From: a virus
Strand: one strand, 5' to 3'
Length of the DNA: 50,001 bases
Virus record (IMG/VR): IMGVR_UViG_3300008267_000300
Span: 1-50,001 of that record
The notes under the pieces were generated by a model. It worked only from the letters and a program-made list of their open reading frames with translations, did no database searches and had not been told where the DNA came from. Below are positions 42,329 to 49,071 of this stretch, in pieces. The translations under genes and the position numbers were made by a program. Within the stretch, counting starts at the first letter, position 1. Each line of letters starts with the position of its first letter.

Positions 42329-44683
42329 TTAAAAATTTAATTCAGTTTGATCTTCAAATTTAATAAACTCAACAGTCTTACCATGTGCGTTCCTGTATAT
42401 CTTTGGCTTCTCACCAAACTTGTACTCTCCAAGAACCTCTATCCATCGGTAGAACCTGTTGTGTGACAACTTAAACCTTCCGTAAGGCCCGTAGTCTGGG
42501 TACTCCTCAGTGAACTTGTTGTACATCGTTTGCCCAGGACTTGCGCTTCCTATCTTGATGTAGTCGTTATCATTTGACGTAGCCCACTCCCAAAAGTCAG
42601 CAGATGTCTCAGCGATGAACTTACGTGTCTTAAGGTTCATGAAGTCACAACGTATAAGACCTTTAGATAGGTAAAGCTGAAGGTTGGATATCATGTAGTT
42701 GTCAAACCTTGACCACTCGCTACCACCCCAACCTGCAAACAACATGTGTCCAAACTCAGTCTCTGGAGTAAACATCTTGGAGTAGTACTGCTTGAACTCT
42801 AGGTCCCACTTCCTTCTCTCAAAGCTGTTACCAGCACCCTTGATGGCATAGTTTGTCGTGATGACAATCTTTGGTGAACTCTCGAACGGAATGTGTATCT
42901 CATCCTTGTTCTTCTTCTCAAGAGTTATACCCTCAGTGATAACCGAGAACAACCTCTCGAAGTCAAAGTTCTTACTAACGTCATCAAAGACAAGCGTCTG
43001 AGTGTCTACCTGCACACGTTGGTACGGGAATGACTTCTGGAAGCTGAACCCCTTTCCGTCAATAATAACCATCTTCTTTATAAACGATATCGACTTGACG
43101 AAGATCCCTTTCCCCGTACCACCTTCAGGATTGTCGCTAATAACCTCGTCATTAAGTATGACAGCAGGGCAGTAGCTAGCAGGCTTGTAACTATGCAAAA
43201 GGTAACCAATAGTTGACTCCATCGACTGAAGTCGGCTCGAATTGTTTCCAGAAATGTTTTTAACGAATCTCTTAAATTCACAATCATCAGTATTTAATTT
43301 ATTAAAGTCTCTATCTATCTTTTGTTTCTCCCACACGTAACCACCTAGGTCCTTGTAGTCTATCATATCAATGTTGTCCTTTGTCACACGAACAGCGCAG
43401 TTACGATAGTACAGGTACGCCTCGTTGATGGTATCAACCATGAAGTACGGCTCTACCTTGGCTACATAGTTTAGGAATGCCTCTTGGAAGAACTTCGTGT
43501 TGATCGCAAAGAAGTTGTACACCGACATGTCGTTAATACCCATCAGATAGTCAAGCACAAAGTCCTTGATCATGTCCTCGTTTGTGTCGCTAATGATGTT
43601 GTCAACTATCCGTACAAACACAAAGTTATTCGATCCGTTAGGGTAGTACTTGTAGAATCCGTTACCCTTTAGGTAGTCCCTAAACAGGTGAGGCACTAGA
43701 TCAATCTTACCCTTGCTACTCTTGGACCAGAACGTGTTGTACTCCTCAGTCTCAACCATCTCGTTGATGATGTTCTCGTCAATGTCGGTAAAGTTCTGCT
43801 TTATCTCCTTAACTGGAACACCTCTAAGTATGTCGTTCTTAATATTGGTCGTCTTGTCAACGTCCTCGTAGAACTTAGTGGCGTGCTCGTGAACGTTCTT
43901 GTATGCAGACCAAACAATCGTGCTAATCTCAGAGGCCATGTCACCATCGTCATAAGACATTAGTACATCAATAGCCTCATCCTTAGATATTCCGTACTGG
44001 TTGAGTGCTGATGCAAATATGAACAGGTTATTGTTTCGCTGTCCCTTGACCATGCCATGCTTCTTGTTCCACCACAAAGACAATCGTCTAACAACCTCAT
44101 TGGAGTCGTTAATGATTATCTTCGGCCTTGGCTTAACAAAGTCATCGCTGTTGTCCATTTCTACCCACGTCTCAGACAGCTCGTTAATGAATATGTCAGG
44201 GTCGTAGCTCTCGTAACACACACGTGATATGTTCTTGCAAGACTTGTCAAACTCATCGCAGTTGTAGTACTTCTGCAATGCAACAAAGTACTTCTTGTGG
44301 TTGGACGCATCCTTTGGAATTCTAACAAGAACCTTCAGTCCATCACCAGATGGTGACGTGAACACAGAGTACGAGTACTTGTCGTTGCACAGGTCTTGTC
44401 TCATCTGATACAACGACTGATCGTCCTTGAACCCGTCAAAGTCTATGCATATCAGTCCGCTGTGCTCGATGATAGCATTGTCAGCACGTCTAGAGAACTG
44501 ACCAGAAAATAAAATTGAAGGAAGACCTTTCTTTAGGTTGTTACGTTGCTCCTTGTCCTCGGCAGAACGTATCATCTCAACTAGGTCCTTTGATACACCA
44601 TCTCTAATTCTATCTAATGCAACTAGTACGTCTACGTGGTAAGGCTTGTCAGTTTCATTGATTGATTTAAAGTAGGTTATCAT
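42329..44683 (-). CDS. Primase-helicase (VirE_N primase-like domain plus SF3 helicase)
   Basis: Start chosen at ATG 44683, which overlaps the previous stop (ATGA); 23 further codons exist upstream in frame but lie inside the neighbouring gene. 784 residues. The N-terminus (~1-180) has GLPSILFSGQFSRRADNAII, HSGLICIDFDGFKDD and SPSGDGLKVLVRI, hallmarks of the VirE_N/BT4734-like primase-type domain. SF3/VapE ATPase: Walker A GGTGKG at 521-526, Walker B LVFDD with D567-D568, sensor KIVITTNYAIKG. The C-terminal ~130 residues are a wHTH-like DNA-binding segment. It probably primes and unwinds phage DNA. No separate polymerase is visible in the window. Confidence 0.85.
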   Translation of the reverse strand: MITYFKSINETDKPYHVDVLVALDRIRDGVSKDLVEMIRSAEDKEQRNNLKKGLPSILFSGQFSRRADNAIIEHSGLICIDFDGFKDDQSLYQMRQDLCNDKYSYSVFTSPSGDGLKVLVRIPKDASNHKKYFVALQKYYNCDEFDKSCKNISRVCYESYDPDIFINELSETWVEMDNSDDFVKPRPKIIINDSNEVVRRLSLWWNKKHGMVKGQRNNNLFIFASALNQYGISKDEAIDVLMSYDDGDMASEISTIVWSAYKNVHEHATKFYEDVDKTTNIKNDILRGVPVKEIKQNFTDIDENIINEMVETEEYNTFWSKSSKGKIDLVPHLFRDYLKGNGFYKYYPNGSNNFVFVRIVDNIISDTNEDMIKDFVLDYLMGINDMSVYNFFAINTKFFQEAFLNYVAKVEPYFMVDTINEAYLYYRNCAVRVTKDNIDMIDYKDLGGYVWEKQKIDRDFNKLNTDDCEFKRFVKNISGNNSSRLQSMESTIGYLLHSYKPASYCPAVILNDEVISDNPEGGTGKGIFVKSISFIKKMVIIDGKGFSFQKSFPYQRVQVDTQTLVFDDVSKNFDFERLFSVITEGITLEKKNKDEIHIPFESSPKIVITTNYAIKGAGNSFERRKWDLEFKQYYSKMFTPETEFGHMLFAGWGGSEWSRFDNYMISNLQLYLSKGLIRCDFMNLKTRKFIAETSADFWEWATSNDNDYIKIGSASPGQTMYNKFTEEYPDYGPYGRFKLSHNRFYRWIEVLGEYKFGEKPKIYRNAHGKTVEFIKFEDQTELNF
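42355..42362 (-). promoter_or_regulatory. Possible minus-strand -7 element inside primase gene end
   Basis: The minus strand reads TAAATTTG here, 29 nt before the start of the 96-aa gene. It lies within the last codons of the primase-helicase, so it may be chance in AT-rich coding DNA. Confidence 0.25.
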
Positions 44684-44895
44684 AGCATTGATTTTAATTT
44701 TTGTAAATAAATTACTGCGTCCATCAACTCCTCCTGCAAGTGGGTCATCCACTGCTCGGTAGACAGATCATTTCGGTCCATTGTTGTGTTATACTTCTTG
44801 ATTCCTACGGCTGATCTGTGCCGCATTTTAGAGACCACAGCCTCTACTACACTGTCAACTTTGATGTCGGCGGTGGACGTTGATTTCCATTCCAT
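44680..44895 (-). CDS. MazG-like helical protein, 71 aa
   Basis: The start is ATG 44895 (MEWKSTSTADIKVDSVVEAV); the upstream open frame runs through the tRNA and cannot be coding. The core MRHRSAVGIKKYNTTMDRND followed by LSTEQWMTHLQEELMDAVIY matches a phage family I recognise as 'KYNTTLER-DLS---WL-HLQEELMDA--YLEKL', with an EExxD-type pattern of all-alpha NTP pyrophosphohydrolases (MazG-like). A single helical pair is short for an active enzyme; it may act as a dimer. Ends in an ATGA overlap with the primase gene. Confidence 0.65.
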   Translation of the reverse strand: MEWKSTSTADIKVDSVVEAVVSKMRHRSAVGIKKYNTTMDRNDLSTEQWMTHLQEELMDAVIYLQKLKSML

Positions 44896-44923
44896 ATGTT
44901 TGAGTTTAATTTTACTTAATAAA

Positions 44924-44950
44924 GCACACACTACCCATGCGCATGTGTGC
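44924..44950 (-). terminator. Hairpin downstream of tRNA (possible terminator or processing site)
   Basis: GCACACA (44924-44930) pairs with TGTGTGC (44944-44950); an inner palindrome CATGCGCATG gives an alternative fold. On the minus strand it is followed by TTTATTAAG, a weak T run. It sits 53 nt behind the tRNA 3' end and before the MazG-like gene. Confidence 0.4.
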
Positions 44951-45002
44951 AGAGTTTTTACCTGCATGGCGGCTAACCACAGAACCCTAACTGTAACTAT
45001 GT

Positions 45003-45077
45003 GTGATCCCGTTTGGATTCGAACCAAAGACCTACTGCTTAGAAGGCAGTTGCTCTATCCAGCTGAGCTACGGGACC
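45003..45077 (-). tRNA. tRNA-Arg (anticodon UCU)
   Basis: Read on the minus strand. Acceptor GGTCCCG pairs with CGGGATC (one G-U); D arm GCTC...GAGC; anticodon arm ACTGC-CTTCTAA-GCAGT with TCT at positions 34-36; variable AGGTC; T arm TTTGG-TTCGAAT-CCAAA; discriminator A. The 3' CCA is not encoded. All canonical bases (T8, GG in D loop, TTCGA) are present. It decodes AGA/AGG, the dominant arginine codon in most genes of the window. Lies 5 nt behind the 73-aa gene stop. Confidence 0.95.
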
Positions 45078-45082
45078 AAAAA

Positions 45083-45304
45083 CTATTTATTTAGTTTTAT
45101 CTGATGATCGTCTAGTATCTCGTGGAACTTATCTCTAATTTTTTCTACCATCTTCCACTCCTCATCACTAAGTTCTTCATACTTCCATAGTGTTCTTAAC
45201 TCTTGAGAGATGTCCCATAGAGCTGAGTACATCTTGCCACCATGCACAGCAAAGTCAAACTCTATCTGGTCTTCTGGCATATTGAATTCAAGTGTTGCTT
45301 TCAT
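45083..45304 (-). CDS. Conserved small phage protein, 73 aa
   Basis: MKATLEFNMPEDQIEFDFAV then HGGKMYSALWDISQELRTLW and an acidic helical end (EEWKMVEKIRDKFHEIL). The opening 'ATLEFNLPEE--EF--AxxGxxx-xALWD-DQ-LR' is a widespread phage protein pattern that I recognise; its function is unknown. Located directly upstream of the tRNA in the leftward operon. Confidence 0.75.
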   Translation of the reverse strand: MKATLEFNMPEDQIEFDFAVHGGKMYSALWDISQELRTLWKYEELSDEEWKMVEKIRDKFHEILDDHQIKLNK

Positions 45305-45305
45305 A

Positions 45306-45324
45306 TTATTCTGATTTAAAGGTT
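45306..45324 (-). repeat. Intercistronic direct repeat, copy 1
   Basis: TTATTCTGATTTAAAGGTT on the plus strand, present just upstream of the 73-aa gene start. Here it overlaps the end of the 58-aa gene. The same 19-mer recurs at 45501 and 45760. Confidence 0.8.
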
Positions 45325-45499
45325 AATAACTATCCCATTTATTTTTTCTTCGTTGTTTTTTAATTATTTTATTCCAGTATTCCTCATATGTTAATCTTAT
45401 TTTTTTATTGCACTTAAGGCAATCTGTTGAATGCACATACATAAAACGATGATTACAATGAATATACTTTCTCCAAAACCTTATGAATTCTTTAAACAT
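45323..45499 (-). CDS. 58-aa Cys/His small protein (zinc-ribbon-like)
   Basis: ATG at 45499, TAA at 45323. Product MFKEFIRFWRKYIHCNHRFM then YVHSTDCLKCNKKIRLTYEE, ending basic. C15, H17, C27 and C30 (CLKC) form a zinc-ribbon-like set. Small proteins of this design in phages often bind DNA or other proteins. It fills the gap between flanking genes and its start is 2 nt from the intercistronic repeat used by its neighbours. Confidence 0.6.
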   Translation of the reverse strand: MFKEFIRFWRKYIHCNHRFMYVHSTDCLKCNKKIRLTYEEYWNKIIKKQRRKNKWDSY

Positions 45500-45500
45500 C

Positions 45501-45519
45501 TTATTCTGATTTAAAGGTT
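45501..45519 (-). repeat. Intercistronic direct repeat, copy 2
   Basis: Identical 19-mer TTATTCTGATTTAAAGGTT on the plus strand. On the minus strand it spells the end ETFKSE and stop of the paralogue at 45501-45758 plus the leader of the 58-aa gene. Confidence 0.85.
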
Positions 45520-45758
45520 TCTAATAAGTCTATTGTTCTTTCAGCACCATCATATTTAGACTTTGCATGTAACATCTCCCCATTTATATTTATATTTTTG
45601 TCAGGATATGTTGCTACAAATTCTGCAAAACTACACATTTGTTCCTTCTCCATTTCTATAGCTTTATCCCAACAATCAGAGTTGTAATTAAATTCTTCTT
45701 CACTATATGGTTCTGAATTTAAGTTTTCTAATAGCCACTCTACTGCTGTTTGTTTCAT
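45501..45758 (-). CDS. MKQTAVEW-family small protein, paralogue 1
   Basis: I use ATG 45758, since the homologous N-terminus MKQTAVEWLLENLNSEPYSE begins there; 14 further codons upstream belong to the neighbour's repeat. 85 residues, acidic, helical, with DKAIEMEKEQMCSFAEFVAT and the shared end LLETFKSE. 'MKQTAVEWL' plus 'QAKxMEKEQI' and 'YYNETF' is a family I recognise as abundant in Flavobacteriia phages, often in tandem copies. Function unknown. Confidence 0.7.
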   Translation of the reverse strand: MKQTAVEWLLENLNSEPYSEEEFNYNSDCWDKAIEMEKEQMCSFAEFVATYPDKNININGEMLHAKSKYDGAERTIDLLETFKSE

Positions 45759-45759
45759 C

Positions 45760-45778
45760 TTATTCTGATTTAAAGGTT
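45760..45778 (-). repeat. Intercistronic direct repeat, copy 3
   Basis: Third copy of the 19-mer, encoding ETFKSE and the stop of paralogue 2 and lying 2 nt before the ATG of paralogue 1. Confidence 0.85.
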
Positions 45779-45978
45779 TCGTTGTAGTATTGTTCGGCAT
45801 TCAATTCGTAATAATCCTTTGGTAATGGATCGGGCAAGTCATCTAAATACCCCGTTAAAAATGCATCTATTATCTGCTCTTTCTCCATTGCTTTGGCTTG
45901 GTCAATATCCCCCTTTGTAAACTTACCAAGTCTATCAAAAAGTCGTTGTTCCAACCACTCTACTGCTGTTTGTTTCAT
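45760..45978 (-). CDS. MKQTAVEW-family small protein, paralogue 2
   Basis: 72 residues: MKQTAVEWLEQRLFDRLGKF, then QAKAMEKEQIIDAFLTGYLD, ending EQYYNETFKSE. It shares start, MEKEQ core and end with the downstream paralogue. The middle differs, so the pair has diverged by point change and indels while flanking repeats stayed identical. The classical family layout is complete here. It is transcribed leftward with the rest of the early operon. Confidence 0.75.
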   Translation of the reverse strand: MKQTAVEWLEQRLFDRLGKFTKGDIDQAKAMEKEQIIDAFLTGYLDDLPDPLPKDYYELNAEQYYNETFKSE

Positions 45979-46020
45979 ATAAAGGATGTTTTTATAGGTT
46001 TTTGTTCTTTTTATGACCAG

Positions 46021-46038
46021 TTATGCTGTTTGTTTCAT
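46021..46038 (-). pseudogene. Remnant of a third MKQTAVEW copy (MKQTA-stop)
   Basis: The minus strand reads ATGAAACAAACAGCATAA: the first five codons of the family followed at once by a stop. The leader also matches: TTATAGGTTT occurs upstream here (46042-46051) and upstream of the intact paralogue 2 (45992-46001). It looks like the stub left after deletion of a third copy. Confidence 0.55.
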
Positions 46039-46086
46039 AACTTATAGGTTTAAAATTTGTCAAGTTTTTTAAGCTCATAGGTTGAC

Positions 46087-46101
46087 ATCACAAATTGTGA
46101 T
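46087..46101. promoter_or_regulatory. Perfect dyad ATCACAA-A-TTGTGAT (possible operator)
   Basis: A 7-bp inverted repeat around a single A, spanning the last codons of the 87-aa gene and the start of a 109-nt gap that leads to the MKQTAVEW genes. The symmetry and size fit a repressor site; a coding coincidence is possible because half of it encodes D-H-N-L-stop. Confidence 0.3.
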
Positions 46102-46351
46102 CTCTAGCGTCAAAGTCTTTTGGAACGTCATTGAAGTTAGGTATCCGTATACCCATTGCGTCCTGTAGCGTGCCCATTATCGAGTCAGCCGTTGCTCCCC
46201 AGTACATCTCACAAGAGAACCCACCATCGTTGATGTGGTATGGTGGGTCAAGGAAGTATGCCTGTCTAAATTTATTTGCTGGTGCTGTAAACCTTCTACA
46301 GCTCTCCTTCATCGGGCAGTCAAAGCCACCGCACTTAGTTATATCGCTCAT
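46088..46351 (-). CDS. Cys-containing conserved small protein, 87 aa
   Basis: MSDITKCGGFDCPMKESCRR, then FRQAYFLDPPYHINDGGFSC and EMYWGATADSIMGTLQDA. Four cysteines (C7, C12, C18, C47) suggest a small metal site. The pattern 'CxGxxCPxKxxCxRYTAP----QSYFxxPPxxxxxxxxxCxMYWG' is one I recognise from many phage genomes, with no function assigned. Starts on an ATGA overlap with the upstream lipoprotein gene. Confidence 0.75.
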   Translation of the reverse strand: MSDITKCGGFDCPMKESCRRFTAPANKFRQAYFLDPPYHINDGGFSCEMYWGATADSIMGTLQDAMGIRIPNFNDVPKDFDARDHNL

Positions 46352-46602
46352 TTTATTTTAAATTTAATTGTTTCTACGTTGCCATTGTCAAACATTCGCA
46401 CCTTGTATCGTCCACTCTTTATGTCGTGGAAGTATATCGTGGTAGCTCCATCAAGAGATATCTTTGGCATGTACGTCTCGTTGTATCTTAGTACCATCAG
46501 TGAGTCATACCTGCTGTCTAGCTTCATTGAGTATGCGTCACACTTTGATGCTGTCTTGCATGACAACGCAATAACAGGAATTAGTAACAATAATTTTTTC
46601 AT
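46348..46602 (-). CDS. Small lipoprotein, 84 aa
   Basis: The start is ATG 46602, just after a hairpin; the longer open frame upstream runs antisense-like through the DUF3127 gene and is not used. MKKLLLLIPVIALSC is a lipoprotein signal with Cys15. The mature part contains KTASKCDAYSMKLDSRYDSL and beta strands up to NVETIKFKIK. An early, membrane-anchored phage lipoprotein could act in superinfection exclusion, but nothing in the sequence proves it. Confidence 0.65.
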   Translation of the reverse strand: MKKLLLLIPVIALSCKTASKCDAYSMKLDSRYDSLMVLRYNETYMPKISLDGATTIYFHDIKSGRYKVRMFDNGNVETIKFKIK

Positions 46603-46617
46603 TTTGGTTAAATTAAA

Positions 46618-46638
46618 GTGGGTAGCGTGACTACCCAC
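46618..46638 (-). terminator. Hairpin between DUF3127 gene and lipoprotein gene
   Basis: GTGGGTAG (46618-46625) and CTACCCAC (46631-46638) form a perfect 8-bp stem with a 5-nt loop. On the minus strand TTTAATTT follows, a moderate T run. Likely an attenuating terminator within the early operon. Confidence 0.65.
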
Positions 46639-46654
46639 CTTGGTTAGTAGTAGA

Positions 46655-46975
46655 TTAAAACGGTAGAGAATCGTCCTCTTTTGTTGCCTTTGGAGGTGTG
46701 ATCTCTCCAATCGCCTCAATTCGCCATGCCTCAATGTTATTGAAGTACTTGCCGTTGTACTCTCGTCCTCGAATTCTAAACGATACCTCAACCTCTTGTC
46801 CCTCAACAAACTTGTCCAAAACGTCAACGTTCTTCTGCGTTAACTGGAACAAGATGTCCTGTGGATACTGATCGTGTGGCTCGTTCAATACGAACTCTCT
46901 CTTTGTGAACTTCTCGCTCACCTGTACTGCTGGGTTTATAACCTTTAAAACCCCTTTCATTTTAAAATCACTCAT
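46655..46975 (-). CDS. DUF3127 protein (single-strand DNA-binding-like)
   Basis: 106 residues: KMKGVLKVINPAVQVSEKFT, then KREFVLNEPHDQYPQDILFQ, LTQKNVDVLDKFVEGQEVEV and RIRGREYNGKYFNNIEAWRI. This is the full DUF3127 pattern, an OB-fold family of Bacteroidota and their phages. The acidic end KEDDSLPF mimics the C-terminal tip of bacterial SSB, which recruits partner enzymes. It lies immediately after an exonuclease gene (4-nt overlap) in the recombination set. Confidence 0.85.
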   Translation of the reverse strand: MSDFKMKGVLKVINPAVQVSEKFTKREFVLNEPHDQYPQDILFQLTQKNVDVLDKFVEGQEVEVSFRIRGREYNGKYFNNIEAWRIEAIGEITPPKATKEDDSLPF

Positions 46976-47757
46976 TTGTTTTTATTGTTTAGGTAATTAA
47001 AATACATTATTGCATAACTCTCAGCCTTCATTAGTTGGCCGTCCATCCAGCTGATGTCATCGTCCGTCAGCTCTACTTTCACAATCGTCACTCTTAGCTC
47101 ATCAGCTAAGTCGTCCATGTAGTGAAGGTTGTCTGACTCGTTGTCTGGAATCAACTCCTCTGGTGTGTTACTAAGTACGTACGCCACCTCGCCATCTGTC
47201 CACTTCTTTCCAGTAGTCTTGGTCAGCATGTACAGGTAGTGCTTGACCTGCCAGTCATACCCTGCCTCCTTAACCTTCTTCTCAGCCTTCTTCAATGTCT
47301 TTGGCATTGTCTTCTTAGACCATGGACTCTTGATGTCGATAACCTTCATCATCTCAACGTCAACAATGTCTGGATGACCTACAGATATGCCATGCTTCAG
47401 CTCGTAGTAGTCGTCAAACTCAGCCAGCTTGTGGTGACTTCTAAAGAACAACCTGTTGTAAACATCGATTGATTCGTCCTCAACGTTAGTCCCCTTGGTC
47501 ATCTCACGTGAGCTGATTGATGTCTTGTACTCGTACACCATCTCGTCAACCATCTCCTCAATGTAGGTCTTAGCACCCTCGCTCAAGTCGTCAGATAACA
47601 TGGCCTTCATCTCAAGCTCATCTCTCTCCTCAGCCTGCTTCTCAGTCAGCTTAATCTTCATCTTCAGTCCGTCAAGCTTCTCTCTCTGCTTGTCAGTTAG
47701 ACCGCCCTTACGTCCCGTAAATAGCGGTGAGCATCCTGATGATCGTACCTTAATCAT
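46972..47757 (-). CDS. PD-(D/E)XK exonuclease (phage recombination type)
   Basis: Start at ATG 47757 (MIKVRSSGCSPLFTGRKGGL), which overlaps the upstream stop as ATGATTAA. 261 residues. Catalytic motif: GISVGHPDIVDVEMMKVIDI then KSPW, giving D130, D141 and K143; Q170 in YDWQVKHYLYML is the conserved late glutamine. The N-terminal ~75 residues (KQREKLDGLKMKIKLTEKQA) are a charged helical region also found in related phage exonucleases. It probably resects DNA ends to give single strands for the DUF3127 protein and an annealing partner. Confidence 0.82.
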   Translation of the reverse strand: MIKVRSSGCSPLFTGRKGGLTDKQREKLDGLKMKIKLTEKQAEERDELEMKAMLSDDLSEGAKTYIEEMVDEMVYEYKTSISSREMTKGTNVEDESIDVYNRLFFRSHHKLAEFDDYYELKHGISVGHPDIVDVEMMKVIDIKSPWSKKTMPKTLKKAEKKVKEAGYDWQVKHYLYMLTKTTGKKWTDGEVAYVLSNTPEELIPDNESDNLHYMDDLADELRVTIVKVELTDDDISWMDGQLMKAESYAIMYFNYLNNKNK

Positions 47758-48229
47758 TACCAAACATCTTTAGTTGGTCCTCAGTGATCGTGTACTGCTT
47801 CTTGATCTTGTCGATCGTTGTGCGTCCAGTCTTCACCGCGTCAATCGCCTTCTCCAACTGCTCGTCAGTTAGCTTAGGTAGTTCCTTCTTAGGTACTGGA
47901 CGAGTGCTGAATCTCAGCGCATCGACCAGACCTTGAGGACTCTTTACCTTCTCAGTTGTGATTACGATCGTCTTGCCTACGTAGTCGTTAGGATCGAACG
48001 AACCAAAGAACGTTTCCATTCTCTTAAAGTTTGATCGGTTGCAAACCATTGGCTTATCAAACTCCTTGAGCTTAACAAAGACCTTGTCCTCCTTGCCCAT
48101 CTCACCTACGAAGGTGTCTTGATAGATCTTCTCGATCGTTACTTCTCTCGGCTCGTACTTGCCGTTGACCTCCAAGTCCCATGCTCCCATGTACTTGTTG
48201 TCTTTCATTAGATTTCTCCAGTGTGCCAT
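47750..48229 (-). CDS. Conserved partner of phage exonuclease, 159 aa
   Basis: MAHWRNLMKDNKYMGAWDLE, then VNGKYEPREVTIEKIYQDTF, DKPMVCNRSNFKRMETFFGS and IGKT-like YVGKTIVITTEKVKSPQGL. The 'W--LM----Y-G-WDLE--GKY---VTIxKx--E----GEMGKxE-K-F-K-KEF-KPM--N--N' pattern is widespread upstream of exonuclease genes in Bacteroidota phages. Possible OB-like beta core and a helical C-terminus with 'TDEQLEKAIDAVKTGRTT'. It could be the DNA-binding or annealing partner; not proven. Confidence 0.7.
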   Translation of the reverse strand: MAHWRNLMKDNKYMGAWDLEVNGKYEPREVTIEKIYQDTFVGEMGKEDKVFVKLKEFDKPMVCNRSNFKRMETFFGSFDPNDYVGKTIVITTEKVKSPQGLVDALRFSTRPVPKKELPKLTDEQLEKAIDAVKTGRTTIDKIKKQYTITEDQLKMFGND

Positions 48230-48246
48230 ATATTTAATTGAATTGA

Positions 48247-48642
48247 TTACAAAGTTTTTAATATTTTTTCTAATTTCCTAGCGTATTTCTGTTTTTTTTC
48301 CAACATTTTAGTTAATCTTTCATCAATTGTCTCAGATTCGTACAATGCTTCGTCATCTTTCGATAGCTCAGACAGCTTCTCAAGAACCTTGACCTTCCTG
48401 TCCAAGCTGTCTACGTTCACCTTATAACAGCCTGCCTCCCATCCAACGTTGGTGAAGAAGTGCATCTGCTCGTCAGTTACTGGCTCGTGGAAGTCGGAGG
48501 CCGTCATTGTGTTCATCACCTCAATGCGGCCATCCTCGTCAAAGCACTCGATCTTTACTCCATGGTCTATGTACCATGAGCTGTTCATTGTTCTGAATAT
48601 TCTGTTGTCCTCGTTAGCGGACACCTGTTCCCATGACTTCAT
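48247..48642 (-). CDS. Hypothetical protein, 131 aa
   Basis: I use ATG 48642, placed 1 nt after the upstream stop (TAGTATG), giving MKSWEQVSANEDNRIFRTMN; an in-frame ATG at 48660 would add six codons. It contains SSWYIDHGVKIECFDEDGRI, a middle beta segment, and a C-terminal coiled coil (VKVLEKLSELSKDDEAL to KYARKLEKILKTL). No family recognised. Co-transcribed with the recombination genes. Confidence 0.6.
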   Translation of the reverse strand: MKSWEQVSANEDNRIFRTMNSSWYIDHGVKIECFDEDGRIEVMNTMTASDFHEPVTDEQMHFFTNVGWEAGCYKVNVDSLDRKVKVLEKLSELSKDDEALYESETIDERLTKMLEKKQKYARKLEKILKTL

Positions 48643-48643
48643 A

Positions 48644-49060
48644 CTACTTAATTTTTTCATGATAAAAAGTGTAACCATCACTATTGAATAGAGTGAACTC
48701 TACGTTCTTTGCCTCTAAGAAATAGCTTGTGTACATACCCTCATCGTTCATGCGAACATAGGTTATGATTGCTGTCTTGTTGTCCTCTCTTAAAAGAAAG
48801 CTAGAGAATACTGGTGTCTCCCAATCCATTTTGACACTCGTATAGTTTGTGTCAATTTCTAACCAATCTAGAGACTTTAAGTGAGCAGACACTGCCTCTT
48901 CCTTGGTGTCGAACGAACAGCTATGTTCATAGCTTACAGGATAGACTCCAGATTTTTTGGTTTCATAAAAGTCTGGAAGAGATATCTTCTGAGACATAGA
49001 CAAGAAGGTAATTGCTACCAACATAACTCCCACTAGTAGTGGCTTTAATAAACGTTCCAT
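48644..49060 (-). CDS. Membrane-anchored or secreted small protein, 138 aa
   Basis: MERLLKPLLVGVMLVAITFL is a signal peptide or N-terminal anchor. The rest is periplasmic-like: strands with YPVSYEHSCSFDTKEEAVSA, FLLREDNKTAIITYVRMNDE and FTLFNSDGYTFYHEKIK. One cysteine, no lipobox. Early expression and export suggest an action at the cell envelope such as exclusion, but this is only a possibility. Confidence 0.65.
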   Translation of the reverse strand: MERLLKPLLVGVMLVAITFLSMSQKISLPDFYETKKSGVYPVSYEHSCSFDTKEEAVSAHLKSLDWLEIDTNYTSVKMDWETPVFSSFLLREDNKTAIITYVRMNDEGMYTSYFLEAKNVEFTLFNSDGYTFYHEKIK

Positions 49061-49071
49061 AATAATTAAAT

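Noticed and set aside
44896-45027. Upstream extension of the MazG-like gene
   Set aside because: The extra 44 codons enter the tRNA; the family-like sequence starts at MEWK.
44786-45094. Plus-strand open frame of 102 codons across the tRNA region
   Set aside because: It runs antisense through the tRNA-Arg gene and two minus-strand genes and has no sensible composition.
46235-46630. Plus-strand frame of 131 codons in the early region
   Set aside because: Antisense to two recognised genes with lipobox and cysteine motifs; no supporting features.
46603-46827. Long upstream extension of the lipoprotein gene
   Set aside because: It passes through the hairpin and the end of the DUF3127 gene in another frame; the lipoprotein signal gives a clear start at 46602.
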